From: Paguma larvata | Lineage: Eukaryota > Chordata > Mammalia > Carnivora > Viverridae | Assembly (NCBI GenBank): GCA_030068075.1 | Contig: CM057826.1 | Span: forward strand, 33,778,211-33,842,210 | Direction: 5' to 3' | Length of the DNA: 64,000 nucleotides | Shown here: positions 23,996 to 33,867 of the stretch, piece by piece | Position numbering within the stretch: the first letter of the stretch is position 1 | Layout of the letters: the number at the start of each line of letters is the position of its first letter | Translations under genes and position numbers: made by a program | The notes under the pieces: model-generated | What the model was told of the DNA's origin: nothing | The model's input: the letters and a program-made list of their open reading frames with translations, nothing else | The model's database searches: none

Positions 23996-24152
23996 GATAT
24001 TAGCTTGTCTCATCCTCATATCAACTTTATGAGGTAGTATCTCCATTCTTAAAGGGAAGAAACTAAGATACCAAGATGTTAAGTGAAGTGTTCATGATTA
24101 CATAGTTGGTAAATTGCAAGCTGGGATTATAACCCAGGCAGCATGGCTCCAA
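23996..24152 (-). repeat. MIR SINE remnant, inverted
   Basis: The plus strand shows 'gtctcatcctcatatcaact', 'ttatgaggtagtatctccat', 'gggaagaaactaag' and 'ccaggcagcatggctcc', the reverse of MIR. Confidence 0.75.
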
Positions 24153-24799
24153 TATCTGTTATAGTATTCTTCATTGTGACGTGGCATTCTCTCTCTCTCT
24201 TAAAACAAAAACGATTCTTTTCCTTATCATTGCTTTCAACTCTGCTACACTGTTGCCCCACCCACACCCATAGTAAATTAAGATTTAGTCTAAATATGTT
24301 GAATGATTTCATAACTCTTCTGGCCGCTTTTAGTCATTAAAATGAGACTAGATCCTTCCCATCACTGATGGGGATTGTGGCAAAGGGGTCTCAGAAGAGG
24401 GGCCGTGGTCTGGCTCAAAGGTATTTCTTCTCTTTCTCTATTTAAGGCCTCAATTCTTTGTTGAAGGAGGTGTGAAAAGTGAAGAGAGAGAGAGACAGAA
24501 ATCTTTTGTAACTGGTTGCAGGTTAGTTTTCTATTTCTGGTTTCTGTTTTGATTTAGTGCTTTCTAGACTCCTAATAGGTAGTGTGTGATTTCTGTGGGG
24601 TAGTGTTTAGAAGTATGTCTCCCACTGGTCTCCACCCTCAGGTTGTGACTGTGAGCCTTCTTTCGATTGTCTTATTACTTGCTTTGACTCTTGATTGGCT
24701 ACTCTAAAGACCTCACCCATCTCCTTTACCTTGAGCCACGGAAACATTGGAGTCCTCTTCTGTCCTTTCCAAGGGAAGCAATTGGCATGAGGTAAAGAC
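24153..24799. other. non-coding stretch, no gene seen
   Basis: No convincing repeat or gene. Short CT (24189-24200) and GA (24484-24497) runs are present. Confidence 0.4.
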
Positions 24800-25035
24800 T
24801 TGTTGAAGACTTATCACAGGTGTAATTTCCTCAATAAAGTCTTCCTGCTCAGCTTGAGTTGAGTTAAGGTGCCATTCAATGCTCACATAATACCCACTGC
24901 ATATTCCATATAATTTTATAATTCTTTCTGCACCTGTCTCTCCTATTAACATGTGAACTCTTCGAGAGCAGAACAGACAGGTTGTTCTAACATCTAGCAG
25001 AACAATTGGCATAATAAATTTGAATCAAATGATTT
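24800..25035 (+). repeat. L2 LINE 3' remnant
   Basis: It follows the end of L2: 'taatttcctcaataaagtct' resembles the 'cttcctcagggaagccttcc' segment. Then come 'acatgtgaactcttcgagag', 'taacatctagcagaacaatt' and a 'ggcataataaattt' end. L2 is an ancient non-LTR element. Confidence 0.65.
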
Positions 25036-25869
25036 TAAAGATATCTATCTGAAGTAAGATTGTTTTTTTCCAAAATCAAGTTGGAGGTGTCCTAGAATCT
25101 GAGCTAGTTAACTTCCTGAGAAATCATTTTTATACGTTTTCAAGAGTATGTAATGGCTCAATATCCTTAAATAAAAAATTCCTAAGACAATAAGGAGAGG
25201 CCATTAATATCTCAATTCTTCTCTTTGAGTAGACTTGCTACTTCTTCAGAATCCCTCTGCTTTTCTGCAGGATTCATTCTCTTCTTTCTCCTGGCTCCCT
25301 CCAATCCCATTCCCTTGCTTGGATTCTCTTCTCTGCCAAGCCAAGTCCCACACTTTCCCAAACTAGTTTTGTCAAGTGTCAGGGAATTGTTTCCTCCTGA
25401 GCCCTACAGAATTGCTTTGGAGATTTGAATGCTCAAATCCAGAATTATTGGGGTAGCTTAATGGTCCAACCTGCTGGCAGTAAACGTCCTTGAGAGTCAT
25501 ACTGGTTTTAAATAGTGAGAAACAGATCTGCCTCTACAACCACTGCTTTCACAGAGACCTCCTGTGCACACTTCTATTTGTCCTTCTGTAAGGAAAATGG
25601 ATAGAATCACACTTGGTCAAGCCCTTGAAACTAGTAGCTTTCTTGGATTCTACTTTCTCATGACCCCACTATGTGGGTACCTAATCTGAGAAACTGAATA
25701 TTATCTTACCCTCTTCACCCTTTTTCCTATATGTCAAAGCAAGGAAGTGAATCATTTATACTGATTGAATATGACTATTGTTTTCAATCAAAGTACTACT
25801 GTGCCAATTTTTGCTTTGAAAGCCTTTTTTTTTTTTTTATTGTGAATAGTTTTCATTCCCTGTCAAAGA
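25036..25869. other. non-coding stretch, no gene seen
   Basis: Unique-looking sequence. A poly-T run is at 25827-25838. No gene is supported. Confidence 0.4.
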
Positions 25870-25966
25870 GATTTGAAGCCACATAAAATCACAAAATGGG
25901 AAATCAGGAAGGGGTCTTAGAACTTCTCTAAGCCAATATTTGTATTTATGAGTAAGAAAACTGAGA

Positions 25967-26263
25967 GGCATCTGGGTAGCTCAGTTGGTTAAGTATCTGA
26001 CTCTTGATTTCAGCTCAGGTCCTGATCTGAGGTTTGTGGGAACGAGCCCTGCATCAGGCTCCGTGCTGAGCATGGAGTCTGCTTGAGATTCTCCCTCTCT
26101 CTCTCTCTCTCTCTTTCTTTCTCCCTCTCTCTCTCCCTCTGTTCCTCTCCCACCTTCATGCTTTCTCTCTCTCAAATGAAAGGAAGGAAAGAAGGAAGGA
26201 AGGAAGGAAGGAAGGAAGGAAGGAAGGAAGGAAGGAAGGAAGGAAGGAAGGAAGGGAGGAAGG
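25967..26263 (+). mobile_element. older carnivore SINEC with expanded tail
   Basis: Head 'ggcatctgggtagctcag'. The body has the general carnivore form ('cctgcatcaggctccgtgct', 'gagcatggagtctgcttgag') rather than the felid form. A long CT tail is followed by a GGAA microsatellite grown from the A-rich end. AAACTGA flanks the whole unit at 25958-25964 and 26264-26270. Confidence 0.85.
26176..26263. repeat. (GGAA)n microsatellite
   Basis: Around twenty GGAA/GAAG units, nearly uninterrupted from about 26186 to 26254, derived from the SINE tail. Reading frames through it on both strands give artificial Gly-Arg-Lys-Glu and Phe-Leu-Pro-Ser repeats that are not proteins. Confidence 0.95.
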
Positions 26264-26510
26264 AAACTGAACTCAGGAAGCTCAAATGATGTGTCCCAAA
26301 TCAGGAAACTGGGGACACAACATAACCTGAATTCTGCACCCTTCAATTTCTAGCCATTAATGTTTCCATTATATTTTCCTTCTAGTTGGGGATATATTGG
26401 AGAACCAATGAAGGATACAGTTTATCCAAATCATGATTAAAGCCTACTCTTAAAACTAGCACTAAGGCAAACAATTTCAAGATGGCTATGGATTCAGGCC
26501 CACTTCTTTA

Positions 26511-26535
26511 AATTTTTTTCATGTTTATTTTTAAA

Positions 26536-26584
<49 letters not shown>

Positions 26585-26749
26585 AGGCAAGGGGCAGAGA
26601 GAGAAGGAGACAGAGAGTCCAAAGCAAGCTCCAGGCTCTGAGCTGTCAGTACAGAGCCCAATGCTGGGCTCGAACCCACGAACTGTGAGATCATGACCTG
26701 AGCTGAAGTCGGAAGCTCGACTTACTGAGCCATCCAGATGCCCCAACAA
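26511..26749 (-). mobile_element. felid SINEC, inverted
   Basis: The plus strand begins with a T-rich tail and a long GA run, then 'gctccaggctctgagctgtc', 'gggctcgaacccacgaactg' and the head ending 'catccagatgcccc'. An exact 13-bp target duplication GCCCACTTCTTTA lies at 26498-26510 and 26750-26762. It faces the plus-strand SINE about 250 bases upstream. Confidence 0.95.
26533..26584. repeat. (GA)n microsatellite
   Basis: A GA dinucleotide run of about 50 bases with one AAA interruption, belonging to the CT tail of the inverted SINEC. Confidence 0.9.
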
Positions 26750-26762
26750 GCCCACTTCTTTA

Positions 26763-27173
26763 GCAGAAGTCCTATGGAAGTCCCCTCGCCTTAAGATTCT
26801 TTCCTTTCCCTATTTGTCTTCTGCTTAGACCCATTACTTCATTTGATCTAACTTAAATCCATCTTCTACTTTCTATTTTATTTTCTCCTATTGTATTATT
26901 TTATATATTTCATTTAACACTCATTGTCAAGGTGAAAATCTTATATTTTCCAACACATTGATGTTACTTTAAGATTTTAGGGTTACTTTAGGGTTTCCTT
27001 TGTTTTGTTTTGTTTTTTAACTTCTCCATTTGCAGTGTCTAATTGAATCCCTCTTAAAAAAACTGTTTATCTGATGGCAAGAATCACTTTCTTTTATCAA
27101 GACAAAACAATGGTGATTTCTTTTATTTTTCTCCTGTAGATGCTACCTTTTCTAGTTTTGACTATCTTATTGG
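26763..27173. other. non-coding stretch, no gene seen
   Basis: T-rich sequence before an antisense L1. It may hold decayed L1, but nothing can be called. Confidence 0.4.
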
Positions 27174-28670
27174 CTTTTTTATTATGATAAAAAGTGCATT
27201 ACATAAACATACAGTATAAACAGTTTTAAATGTACAGTTTAATGGATTTAAGCACATTCCGGGGTTATTCTGATATTAACCCCTTATCAGATATATGATT
27301 TACAAATATGTTCTCCCATTCCATGGGGTGCCTTTCACTTTGTTAATACTGGTCTTTAATTCACAAAGTTTTATTTATTTATTTATTTTTTGAGAGAGAG
27401 AGAGAGCATGCATGCACAAGTGAGAAAGAGAGAGAGAGAATACATGGGGCTTGATCACATGACCCTGAGATCATGACATGAGCCAAAATCAAGAGTCAGA
27501 TGCTTAATTCACTGAGCCACCCAGGCGCCCCCAATGCACAAAGTTTTAATTTTTGATGAAGTCAAATTTAATTTTTGTTGCCAATGCTTTAGGTGTCATA
27601 TGCCAAAAATCTTTGTCAAATCCAGTGCTATTAAGCTTTTCTCCTTGTTTTATTCTAAGATTTTTTTTTATAGTTTTGGTTTTTACTGTTAGGCCTTTGA
27701 CCAATTTTTCAGTTATTTTTATATATGGTAAATGTAAATATCCAACTATTTTCCTTCACCTATGGATTTCCAGTTTTCCCAACACTGTTGTCCTTTAGCC
27801 ATCAAATGGTCTCAGCACCCTTGTTCAAAATCATTTGACCATATATGTGAAGGTTTATTTCTGGGCTTTCTATTCCATTGGTCTAAATATCTGTAAGAAA
27901 GTTCTGTACTGTTTTGATTACTGTAGCTTTATAGCAAGATTTGAAATCAGGAAGTGTGAGACCTCCAATTTTGTTCTTCCTTTTCAAAATAGTTTTGGTT
28001 ATTCAGGGTCCCTTGAGATTCCATATGAATTTAAACTTGGGTTTTTCTATTTTGGCAAAAGAATGTCATTGGGATTTTGATAGGGATTACACTGAATTTG
28101 TAGATTGTACTTTGGATAATATAGACATTTTAACAATATTAAGACTTCCAATGCATAAATACAGGATGTTTTTTCCATTTATTTGTGTTGTTTAAAGTTT
28201 CTGTCAGCTATGCTTTGCGGTTTGAAGTGTAAAAGTCTTTCACCTCTTTGGTTAAGTTTATTCCTAAGTACTTTATTCTGTTTGATACTATTATAAATGG
28301 AATTATTTTCTTAACTTTTGTATGTTCTTTATTAATATATAAAAATGCAGATGATTGTTGTGTATTGATTTTTATGCTACAACGTTACTGAATTCATTTA
28401 TTCTAACAGTTTTTTGTTCATTTGTTTGTTTGGTGTGTGGCATTTTGAGAGTTTTCTACATCTGAGGACAGAGAATATTTTACTTCTTACCTTTCAATTT
28501 GGATACCTTGTATTTCTTTTTCTTGTCTAATTTCCCTGGCTAGGACTTCTAGTATTATGTTGAACAGAAATGACAAAAGTAGGCATCTTTGCCTTGATCC
28601 CGATCATAGAGGAAAAGCTTTCAGTCATTCATTACTGAGTATGATGTTAGCTGTGACCTTTACTTATTTT
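27174..28670 (-). mobile_element. old L1, 3' end and part of ORF2, antisense
   Basis: An L1 3'-end-like piece (27174-27260: 'gataaaaagtgcattacata', 'ttaaatgtacagtttaatgg') is followed by antisense ORF2 text: 'ccccttatcagatatatgat', 'ttgttcaaaatcatttgacc', 'tctattccattggtctaaat', 'gattactgtagctttatagc' and 'ggctaggacttctagtatta'. A SINE interrupts it at 27374-27532. The frame is broken, with a small deletion at the reverse-transcriptase catalytic block near 28455. It is non-functional. Confidence 0.85.
27374..27532 (-). mobile_element. SINEC inserted in old L1
   Basis: Plus-strand order: (TTTA)n, GA run with 'gcatgcatgcac', a shortened body 'catggggcttgatcacatga', then 'cactgagccacccaggcgcc'. 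Flanking repeats are AATTCACAAAGTTTTA (27358-27373) and AATGCACAAAGTTTTA (27533-27548), one mismatch. The insertion post-dates the L1. Confidence 0.9.
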
Positions 28671-29690
28671 TAGATGTTATTATTTTATGGCTCAATCTAC
28701 TTCAAATCTGAGATTGTGCTATGGTATTTCCATTTCCATTTAGACATTTTCCTGTCCAAGAAATGACTTACTGGGATGGGTCCTCTCTCTTGGTTTGCAG
28801 ACATGTAAGAAGATAATGGTACCAGAGTGCATCAGAGTGTATGTGCTTAATTATTATCCTTCAGTCTTATTGTCGATATTTTCTGTACTACCTTCCTAAG
28901 GCTAATTAATCTCCAGATGCTCTTGGTTTGCCACCATTCCCTTCCCCTGGTTCAAATGGGAGTCGCCTTTGGATTATTTCACTCTTCTATTTGGTCATCC
29001 TCAGACCTAAATACTCAGTTTATATGGCATTAATTAGTCCCTAATGGAATGCAGCAAAAGTAATTTAGCACCTAAATTCTATGTCTTCAATTAGATTAAG
29101 CTTTGTTATTGTGGTGAATTCAGTGTGTGCAAGCAGTAGGTTCAAGTATATGTTGACTGAAGATTGTTTGAATCCTGTGAATTTCATTATCACAGTAATC
29201 ACATCCCAACAGTCACCAACAAATGCTGCTACTTAGGACAGTAGCATTTCACAGCTGCTAATAAGTTCTGTGAGAAAGTACAGCTGTTGACTCTCATTGA
29301 AGATAACAAAAACATTCCAGTAAGAGCAGGAGGCAGAATAAAGAGCAAGTGCAAGCAAAAAAAATATATATTTTTTCTAATTTTAGAAGTATTTCAAAGA
29401 AAATATAACTGTATAGCACTGCACTTTTTAAAAAACAGCAGCTGCTACCAAATTAAAATATAAAAATTGAATTTTACTTTTATTTCTGAAATTATTTCTT
29501 ATATATTTTTTTAAATCTAAATAATAGAAATGTCATGATATAATTTAAGCTAGAACTAAAAAAAAAATTAAGTAGAACTGAAGTCATATGCTATCTAAAA
29601 CTACAGGACCAGAATATCAAACCTCAACATTGTTTCTAAAAAATCAACTTTTTTTCAAGTCTTCACTGAAAATTAAATCACAGTGGTGTA
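28671..29690. other. repeat-poor block
   Basis: No repeat was recognised. The part at 28860-29330 reads as candidate conserved noncoding DNA. A and T runs appear after 29360. Confidence 0.45.
28860..29330. promoter_or_regulatory. candidate conserved noncoding element
   Basis: Repeat-free, balanced composition, with homeodomain-like cores 'ggcattaattagtccctaat' near 29027 and 'cttcaattagattaagcttt' near 29086. No coding frame. This is inferred from sequence character alone. Confidence 0.3.
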
Positions 29691-29707
29691 TAAGAACTAA
29701 AGTTTGG

Positions 29708-29787
29708 TGCTCTCTCCTTCTCTCTTTGCTCCTTCCATGTTTGCTTTTTCTCTCTTAATATAAATATTAAAAAAATTTTTTTAAAAA
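29708..29787 (+). mobile_element. SINEC tail fragment, 5'-truncated
   Basis: Only the CT-rich tail and the A-rich end of a SINEC are present ('gtgctctctccttctctctt', then 'aatataaatattaaaaaaat'). It directly precedes a near full-length SINEC, and both lie between one pair of target duplications. Confidence 0.65.
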
Positions 29788-29992
29788 GGGGCACCTGGGT
29801 GGCCCAGTCGTTTAAATGTCTGACTCTTGATATCAGCTTAGATCATGATCTCATGGTTCATGAGATTGAGCCCTATATCAGGCTCTGCACTAACAGCGTG
29901 GAGCATACTTGGGATTCTTTCTCTCTCCTCTCTCTGCTCCTCCATGCTTGCTTTCTATCTCTCTTCTCAAATAAACATTAAAAATTATTTTT
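29788..29992 (+). mobile_element. SINEC, older form
   Basis: Head 'ggggcacctgggtggcccag', B-box region 'gagattgagccctatatc', body 'ctctgcactaacagcgtgga', CT tail and AAATAAACATTAAAAA. The sequence after it, TAAGAACTGAAATTTGG (29993-30009), matches TAAGAACTAAAGTTTGG at 29691-29707 with two differences. That pair encloses the tail fragment at 29708 as well. Confidence 0.9.
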
Positions 29993-30009
29993 TAAGAACT
30001 GAAATTTGG

Positions 30010-30311
30010 ATTTCCTCTTGGTAATACAGTCACTATTATCATGGATATTTAATTTATTAAAAAATAAAATAAACTAATGCCTACTTTGAGCTAATTCATT
30101 CTAATTTAAACAATCAAGAATCAATAGCTGTAGAACAATGGCAGTTACTCTCTGATATTGCTATTGCATGCAGTAAAGACTCCAAGTACATATTTCTAAG
30201 GAAAATAAAAGGAAAAACAGTCTGAATATGATAAGTGGGGGAGAAATCCATGTGACCTGTACACTTTAATTTACAGTGCATTTTTCTGAAGCAATGGTTT
30301 TTAATATACCT
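30010..30311. other. non-coding stretch, no gene seen
   Basis: AT-rich sequence between two SINEs. Nothing is supported. Confidence 0.4.
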
Positions 30312-30325
30312 ATAGAAATATTTGA

Positions 30326-31052
30326 ATTTTTTAAAGTTTATTTGTTTTTCAGAAAGAGAGCATGAGCAGGGGAGGGACAGAGAGAGCGGGAGAGAGAGAG
30401 AATATCAAGCAGGCTCTGCACTGTCAATGCAGAGCCTGACACAGGGCTGGATCCCACGAATCGTGAGATCATGACCTGAGCTGAAATCAAAACTCATATG
30501 CTTTTTTTTTTAAACATAATTTATTGTCAAATTGGTTTCCATACAACACCCAGTGCTCACCCAACAAGTGCCCTCCTCTGTGCCTGTCATCCACTCTCCT
30601 GCTCCCACACCCCCCTCACCCCTCAGTTTTTTCTTAGTCTTTGAGAGTCTCTTATGTTTTTCTCCCTGCCTCTCTGTGTCTTTTTTCCTTTTCCCTCTTC
30701 TCCTCCCCCGTGGTTTTCTGCTAAGACTCTCAAATCCACCTATGCGTGGAACCATATGGTATCTGCCTTTCTCTGCCTGACTTATTTCACTTAGCATAAT
30801 ACCCTCCAGGTCCATCCATGTTGCTACATATGGCCAGATTTCATTCTTTCTCATTGCTGTAGTATTCCATTGTATATACATACCACATCTTCTTTATCCA
30901 TTCATCAGTTGATGGACACTTAGTCTCTTTCCATGATTTGGCTATTGTCGAAAGTGCTGCTATGAACATTGGGGTACACGTTCATATGCAACAGCATTGC
31001 TGTGTCTCTTGGGTAGATTCCTAGCTTAACCGATGGAACTGCCCAAGCACCC
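30326..31052 (-). mobile_element. SINEC, inverted, split by an L1
   Basis: Part one (30326-30503) carries the T-rich tail, the GA run, 'aagcaggctctgcactgtca' and the body up to 'aactcatatgctt'. Part two (31025-31052) is the missing head, 'cttaaccgatggaactgccc' to 'aagcaccc'. An L1 lies between. Flanking copies ATAGAAATATTTGA (30312-30325) and ATGGAAATATTTGA (31053-31066) bracket the whole nest. Confidence 0.9.
30504..31024 (-). mobile_element. carnivore L1, 5'-truncated, nested in SINE
   Basis: Plus strand: poly-T, 'taatttattgtcaaattggt', 'acacccagtgctcacccaac' (3' UTR), then antisense ORF2 end: 'ggaaccatatggtatctgcc', 'ttagcataataccctccagg', 'tgctgctatgaacattgggg'. It ends at 'gggtagattcctag'. 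Only about 520 bases of the 3' end were inserted. A 123-codon frame inside is not a gene. Confidence 0.9.
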
Positions 31053-31066
31053 ATGGAAATATTTGA

Positions 31067-31784
31067 GAATGTGTTTGATAATACATTAAGCTCTAGAAAC
31101 TTTTAGGAGCTTTTTACGTAGCTAAAAAGAATTTGGAGGTGAAAGCCATATTTATAGTAACATATGTTATGGGTCCCAAAACTATAGTATTTGTTTAATG
31201 GAGGCATGTTATTAGCTTTGTCTATATTTAGAAAAGATTTGCCCAATGTAAAACAGTTTGGGGAAAGAGGAATGGAATATGACACATTAATAATCGGCAT
31301 CTTAATGTGGGAATATTCCATGGAGAAGCGTAAGGACTTTAATTCACCCACAAGTCACATAAAATTCCAAAATGGCCACAATATTTTTCTCGTTTCTTCC
31401 AGAAAGAAACCAAACAAGTAACTTCATGAGTTGTCACAAAGGTGGAAGTTGTACACCTGATATCTCAATCATCATGGTGCTTGGAAAGAGAACTTTGTGA
31501 AACAGGGTGAAATCATTCACTGCCTAAAACTGATTACTTATACGATGGTCTTCAGAGCATCCTGTCTGTAAGAAAGTAAATGATGCTTTATTAAAATTCG
31601 GCCCATCTATCAATGAGCATTTCAGTTCAGAGGTAATTTTTCTGTTTTCCATTTACTTTCTTAGAACAAAACTGTAATGTAAGTAACCACATGGAGTTTT
31701 ATTTTTTCTGTGTTAGTGTCTTGGGACACTTTCTTTTTGGTCCTTATTTGATTACAGGGACAAGGCACCACAGAATTGTGAGGG
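31067..31784. other. non-coding stretch, no gene seen
   Basis: Unique sequence with no repeat recognised. Two opposing frames near 31100-31420 are shadows of each other with no known domain. Confidence 0.4.
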
Positions 31785-31895
31785 GAGCCTCAGGCTTTGT
31801 TTTGTGTTCCACCACTTTCCTTGGTTAAGTCGCTTAAATATTCCTACCAAAGACTTCTCACATATAAAATAAGAATAATGCTATTTACTCTGTTC
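31785..31895 (+). repeat. MIR fragment
   Basis: 'ccaccactttccttggttaa', 'gtcgcttaaatattcctacc' and 'cacatataaaataagaataa' follow the MIR core in plus orientation. Confidence 0.6.
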
Positions 31896-32004
31896 TTTGA
31901 GAGAAAAAAAAATTCTATAACACCATAAATTACTATGTGAATATACAATTTCCATTTAAAAAATTTTTAAACTATTATTTTTTGGTGGAGTGCTATATGA
32001 GCAA

Positions 32005-32145
32005 CAATAATTGTGATGTCGCACCTTTACTATGAGTTAGACTCCCCACTAAGTACATGATAACCAACCACATGAATTAGGACTATTTTCTTCATTTGAT
32101 AAAAACAGAACTGGGGCATAAAAGGGTTAAGAAACTTGCTAGCAA
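32005..32145 (-). repeat. MIR fragment, inverted
   Basis: 'acctttactatgagttagac', then 'ttcttcatttgataaaaaca', then 'agaaacttgctagcaaatgc' fit the reverse of MIR with moderate divergence. Confidence 0.6.
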
Positions 32146-32576
32146 ATGCCCCCTCTTACAATATTCTGACAATTCTTAATGCTAAAAGTACTGTACGGTA
32201 TCATCTTAGAAGGAGGGAAAAAATATCTGAAGATTTGGCTGAACCAGACAGGGGCCATTACATTCACCTGTCTGGGTAAGTTGGTGTGTTACTGTGTCAC
32301 ATGAGTGGCAAAACCAAAGGTACAACTTCTTTCCTCCGTAAAAATTGAGCGTGGCAGGCTATGACAGCCTAATGTCCCAGTTCTACTCTTATTCATTCTC
32401 TAATTTGCTGCATCTAACTTTCCTTCTGTCTCCCAAGAATACATACATGAACAATGCATGACGGCTCAATACTAAATGTGAATTTTTCATTCTGCCACTC
32501 GACATGCTTCATTCTGGTTCTGCTCTCGCCATTGAATCTTCCACATGGCAGCTCTGGATTGCTGCTGCTTCTTTTA
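32146..32576. other. non-coding stretch, no gene seen
   Basis: Unique-looking. A plus-strand frame from 32454 runs into the neighbouring SINE and is artefactual. Confidence 0.4.
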
Positions 32577-32589
32577 AAAATTCCATGGA

Positions 32590-32809
32590 GGGGCGCCTGG
32601 GTGGCTCAGTCGGTTGGACGGCTGACTTCGGCTCAGGTCGTGATCTCCACGGTCTGTGAGTTCCAGCCCTGCGTCAGGCTCTGTGCTGGCGGCTCAGAGC
32701 CTGGAGCCTGCTTCAAATTCTGTGTCTCCCCCTCTCCCTGTCTCTCCCATGCTCATGCTGTGTCTCTCTGTCTCTCAAAAATAAATATAAACATTTAAAA
32801 AAAATTAAA
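32590..32809 (+). mobile_element. young felid SINEC
   Basis: Near-consensus head GGGGCGCCTGGGTGGCTCAG and felid body ('tgctggcggctcagagcctg'). The B box is altered to 'gttccagccctgcgtc', with C in place of the invariant G, which would weaken the internal Pol III promoter. Approximate target duplications AAAATTCCATGGA and AAAATTGTATGGA flank it. Confidence 0.95.
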
Positions 32810-32823
32810 AAAAATTGTATGGA

Positions 32824-33867
32824 ATTTTCTAGCGTTTTTAGTCATAGATGATTTTATTCTTTTTGGGGTGTTCTTTTACATGGCCAACTCTCAAGTGAAT
32901 CTTGACATTTGGGACAAATATATACGTATATTGAGTAAGGTTTTCAAGGAAAATATGGTTGCTCAGCATTATTCAGGCTATAGAATCCCTTCAGTGCACC
33001 TAAGGCATAGCCTGTAGAGGAGAGGGAATTGAACGGCTGTCTTGGTCCCTGCCTTGCACTCTGTTAAGCTGCTTATTACTCCAGTTAGATTTGGAAGAGA
33101 TACCTAAGTACATTCCCTCTAAATATCCACTCATTTTTTCTCACCAGGACTTCTGCACTCAACTCCTAACTACTTTTTCTGAGGGGAACCAAGTGGAAAT
33201 AGGAAGGCAACCTCCCCCCTCGAAACATAGATTAAACCAGTGCATCTCTTCACTAGGCCTCATAGTTAGCCCTTCAGAACTTAAAGTGGTGAGAAAAACC
33301 ATCAGCCATCTCATCTGTCTACTCTGAAAGGTATTAGCTGGGAGGAGACATGGGAAGATGCCTTTTGGTATTTTTTCCTTCCAAAGCTTCCATGATCACT
33401 CACCTCCCAGCCTGACCCAGGTGTTTTCTTGATGGGTCTGCCATGATGGGTCTCTCCTCCCTCAGGAGACGGCAGCAAATGGAGCTTTCCTCCAGGGTTC
33501 GAGGGGCTGCAAATGCCAAACTCGACAAGGCAGTAGCCAGCGTATGCGCTGGGTGTAAGTACGTCTGAGAGCACTGACTGTGTTGTTAGAGACCTTAGTG
33601 ATTGAGGTCAAGTTTAAAGGAAGCAGCTGCAACTATTCAGTCCCAGTAGATTGGTGTTAAGGAAACGCAGGCTCAGTTATAGCAAATCTTCAGGACTTTT
33701 CAAGAAACCAGAGACTCGGATTTTTTTTTTTTTTTTAATTATGAAATCCTCCACTTTAAAAACCTGACTCATGGGTTATGGGGAGAAAAAGATGTGGCTA
33801 AAGAAAACGTGTATGTGGATTTAACTTGTCTGATGGGCTACAAATTCATGGCTTCTGCAATAGGAAG
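32824..33867. other. unique non-coding stretch, locally GC-rich
   Basis: No repeat was recognised. 33330-33600 is richer in GC and CpG, and includes 'cagcgtatgcgctg' (33538-33551), a 5-bp-arm inverted repeat resembling an NRF1 site with mismatches. A poly-T run is at 33721-33736. The 87-codon minus frame at 33311-33574 has no recognised domain. Confidence 0.4.

Larger units (their letters stand above)
25870..26360 (-). repeat. MIR3 remnant split by a SINE
   Basis: The left part (25870-25966) reads 'aaaatcacaaaatgggaaat', then 'gtcttagaacttctctaagc', then 'tatgagtaagaaaactgag'. The right part (26271-26360) continues the same inverted MIR3 with 'caggaagctcaaatgatgtg' and 'aacctgaattctgcaccctt'. 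The SINEC at 25967 interrupts it. Confidence 0.65.

Noticed and set aside
25981..26346. 121-codon frame with FLPS repeats, and its opposite-strand frame
   Set aside because: Entirely produced by the SINE and the (GGAA)n microsatellite.
30510..30881. 123-codon open frame, minus strand
   Set aside because: Lies across the 3' UTR and ORF2 end of a truncated L1; not a host gene.
33538..33551. NRF1-like palindrome
   Set aside because: Resembles the NRF1 consensus but has mismatches in both halves and no promoter context, so it was not called as a site.
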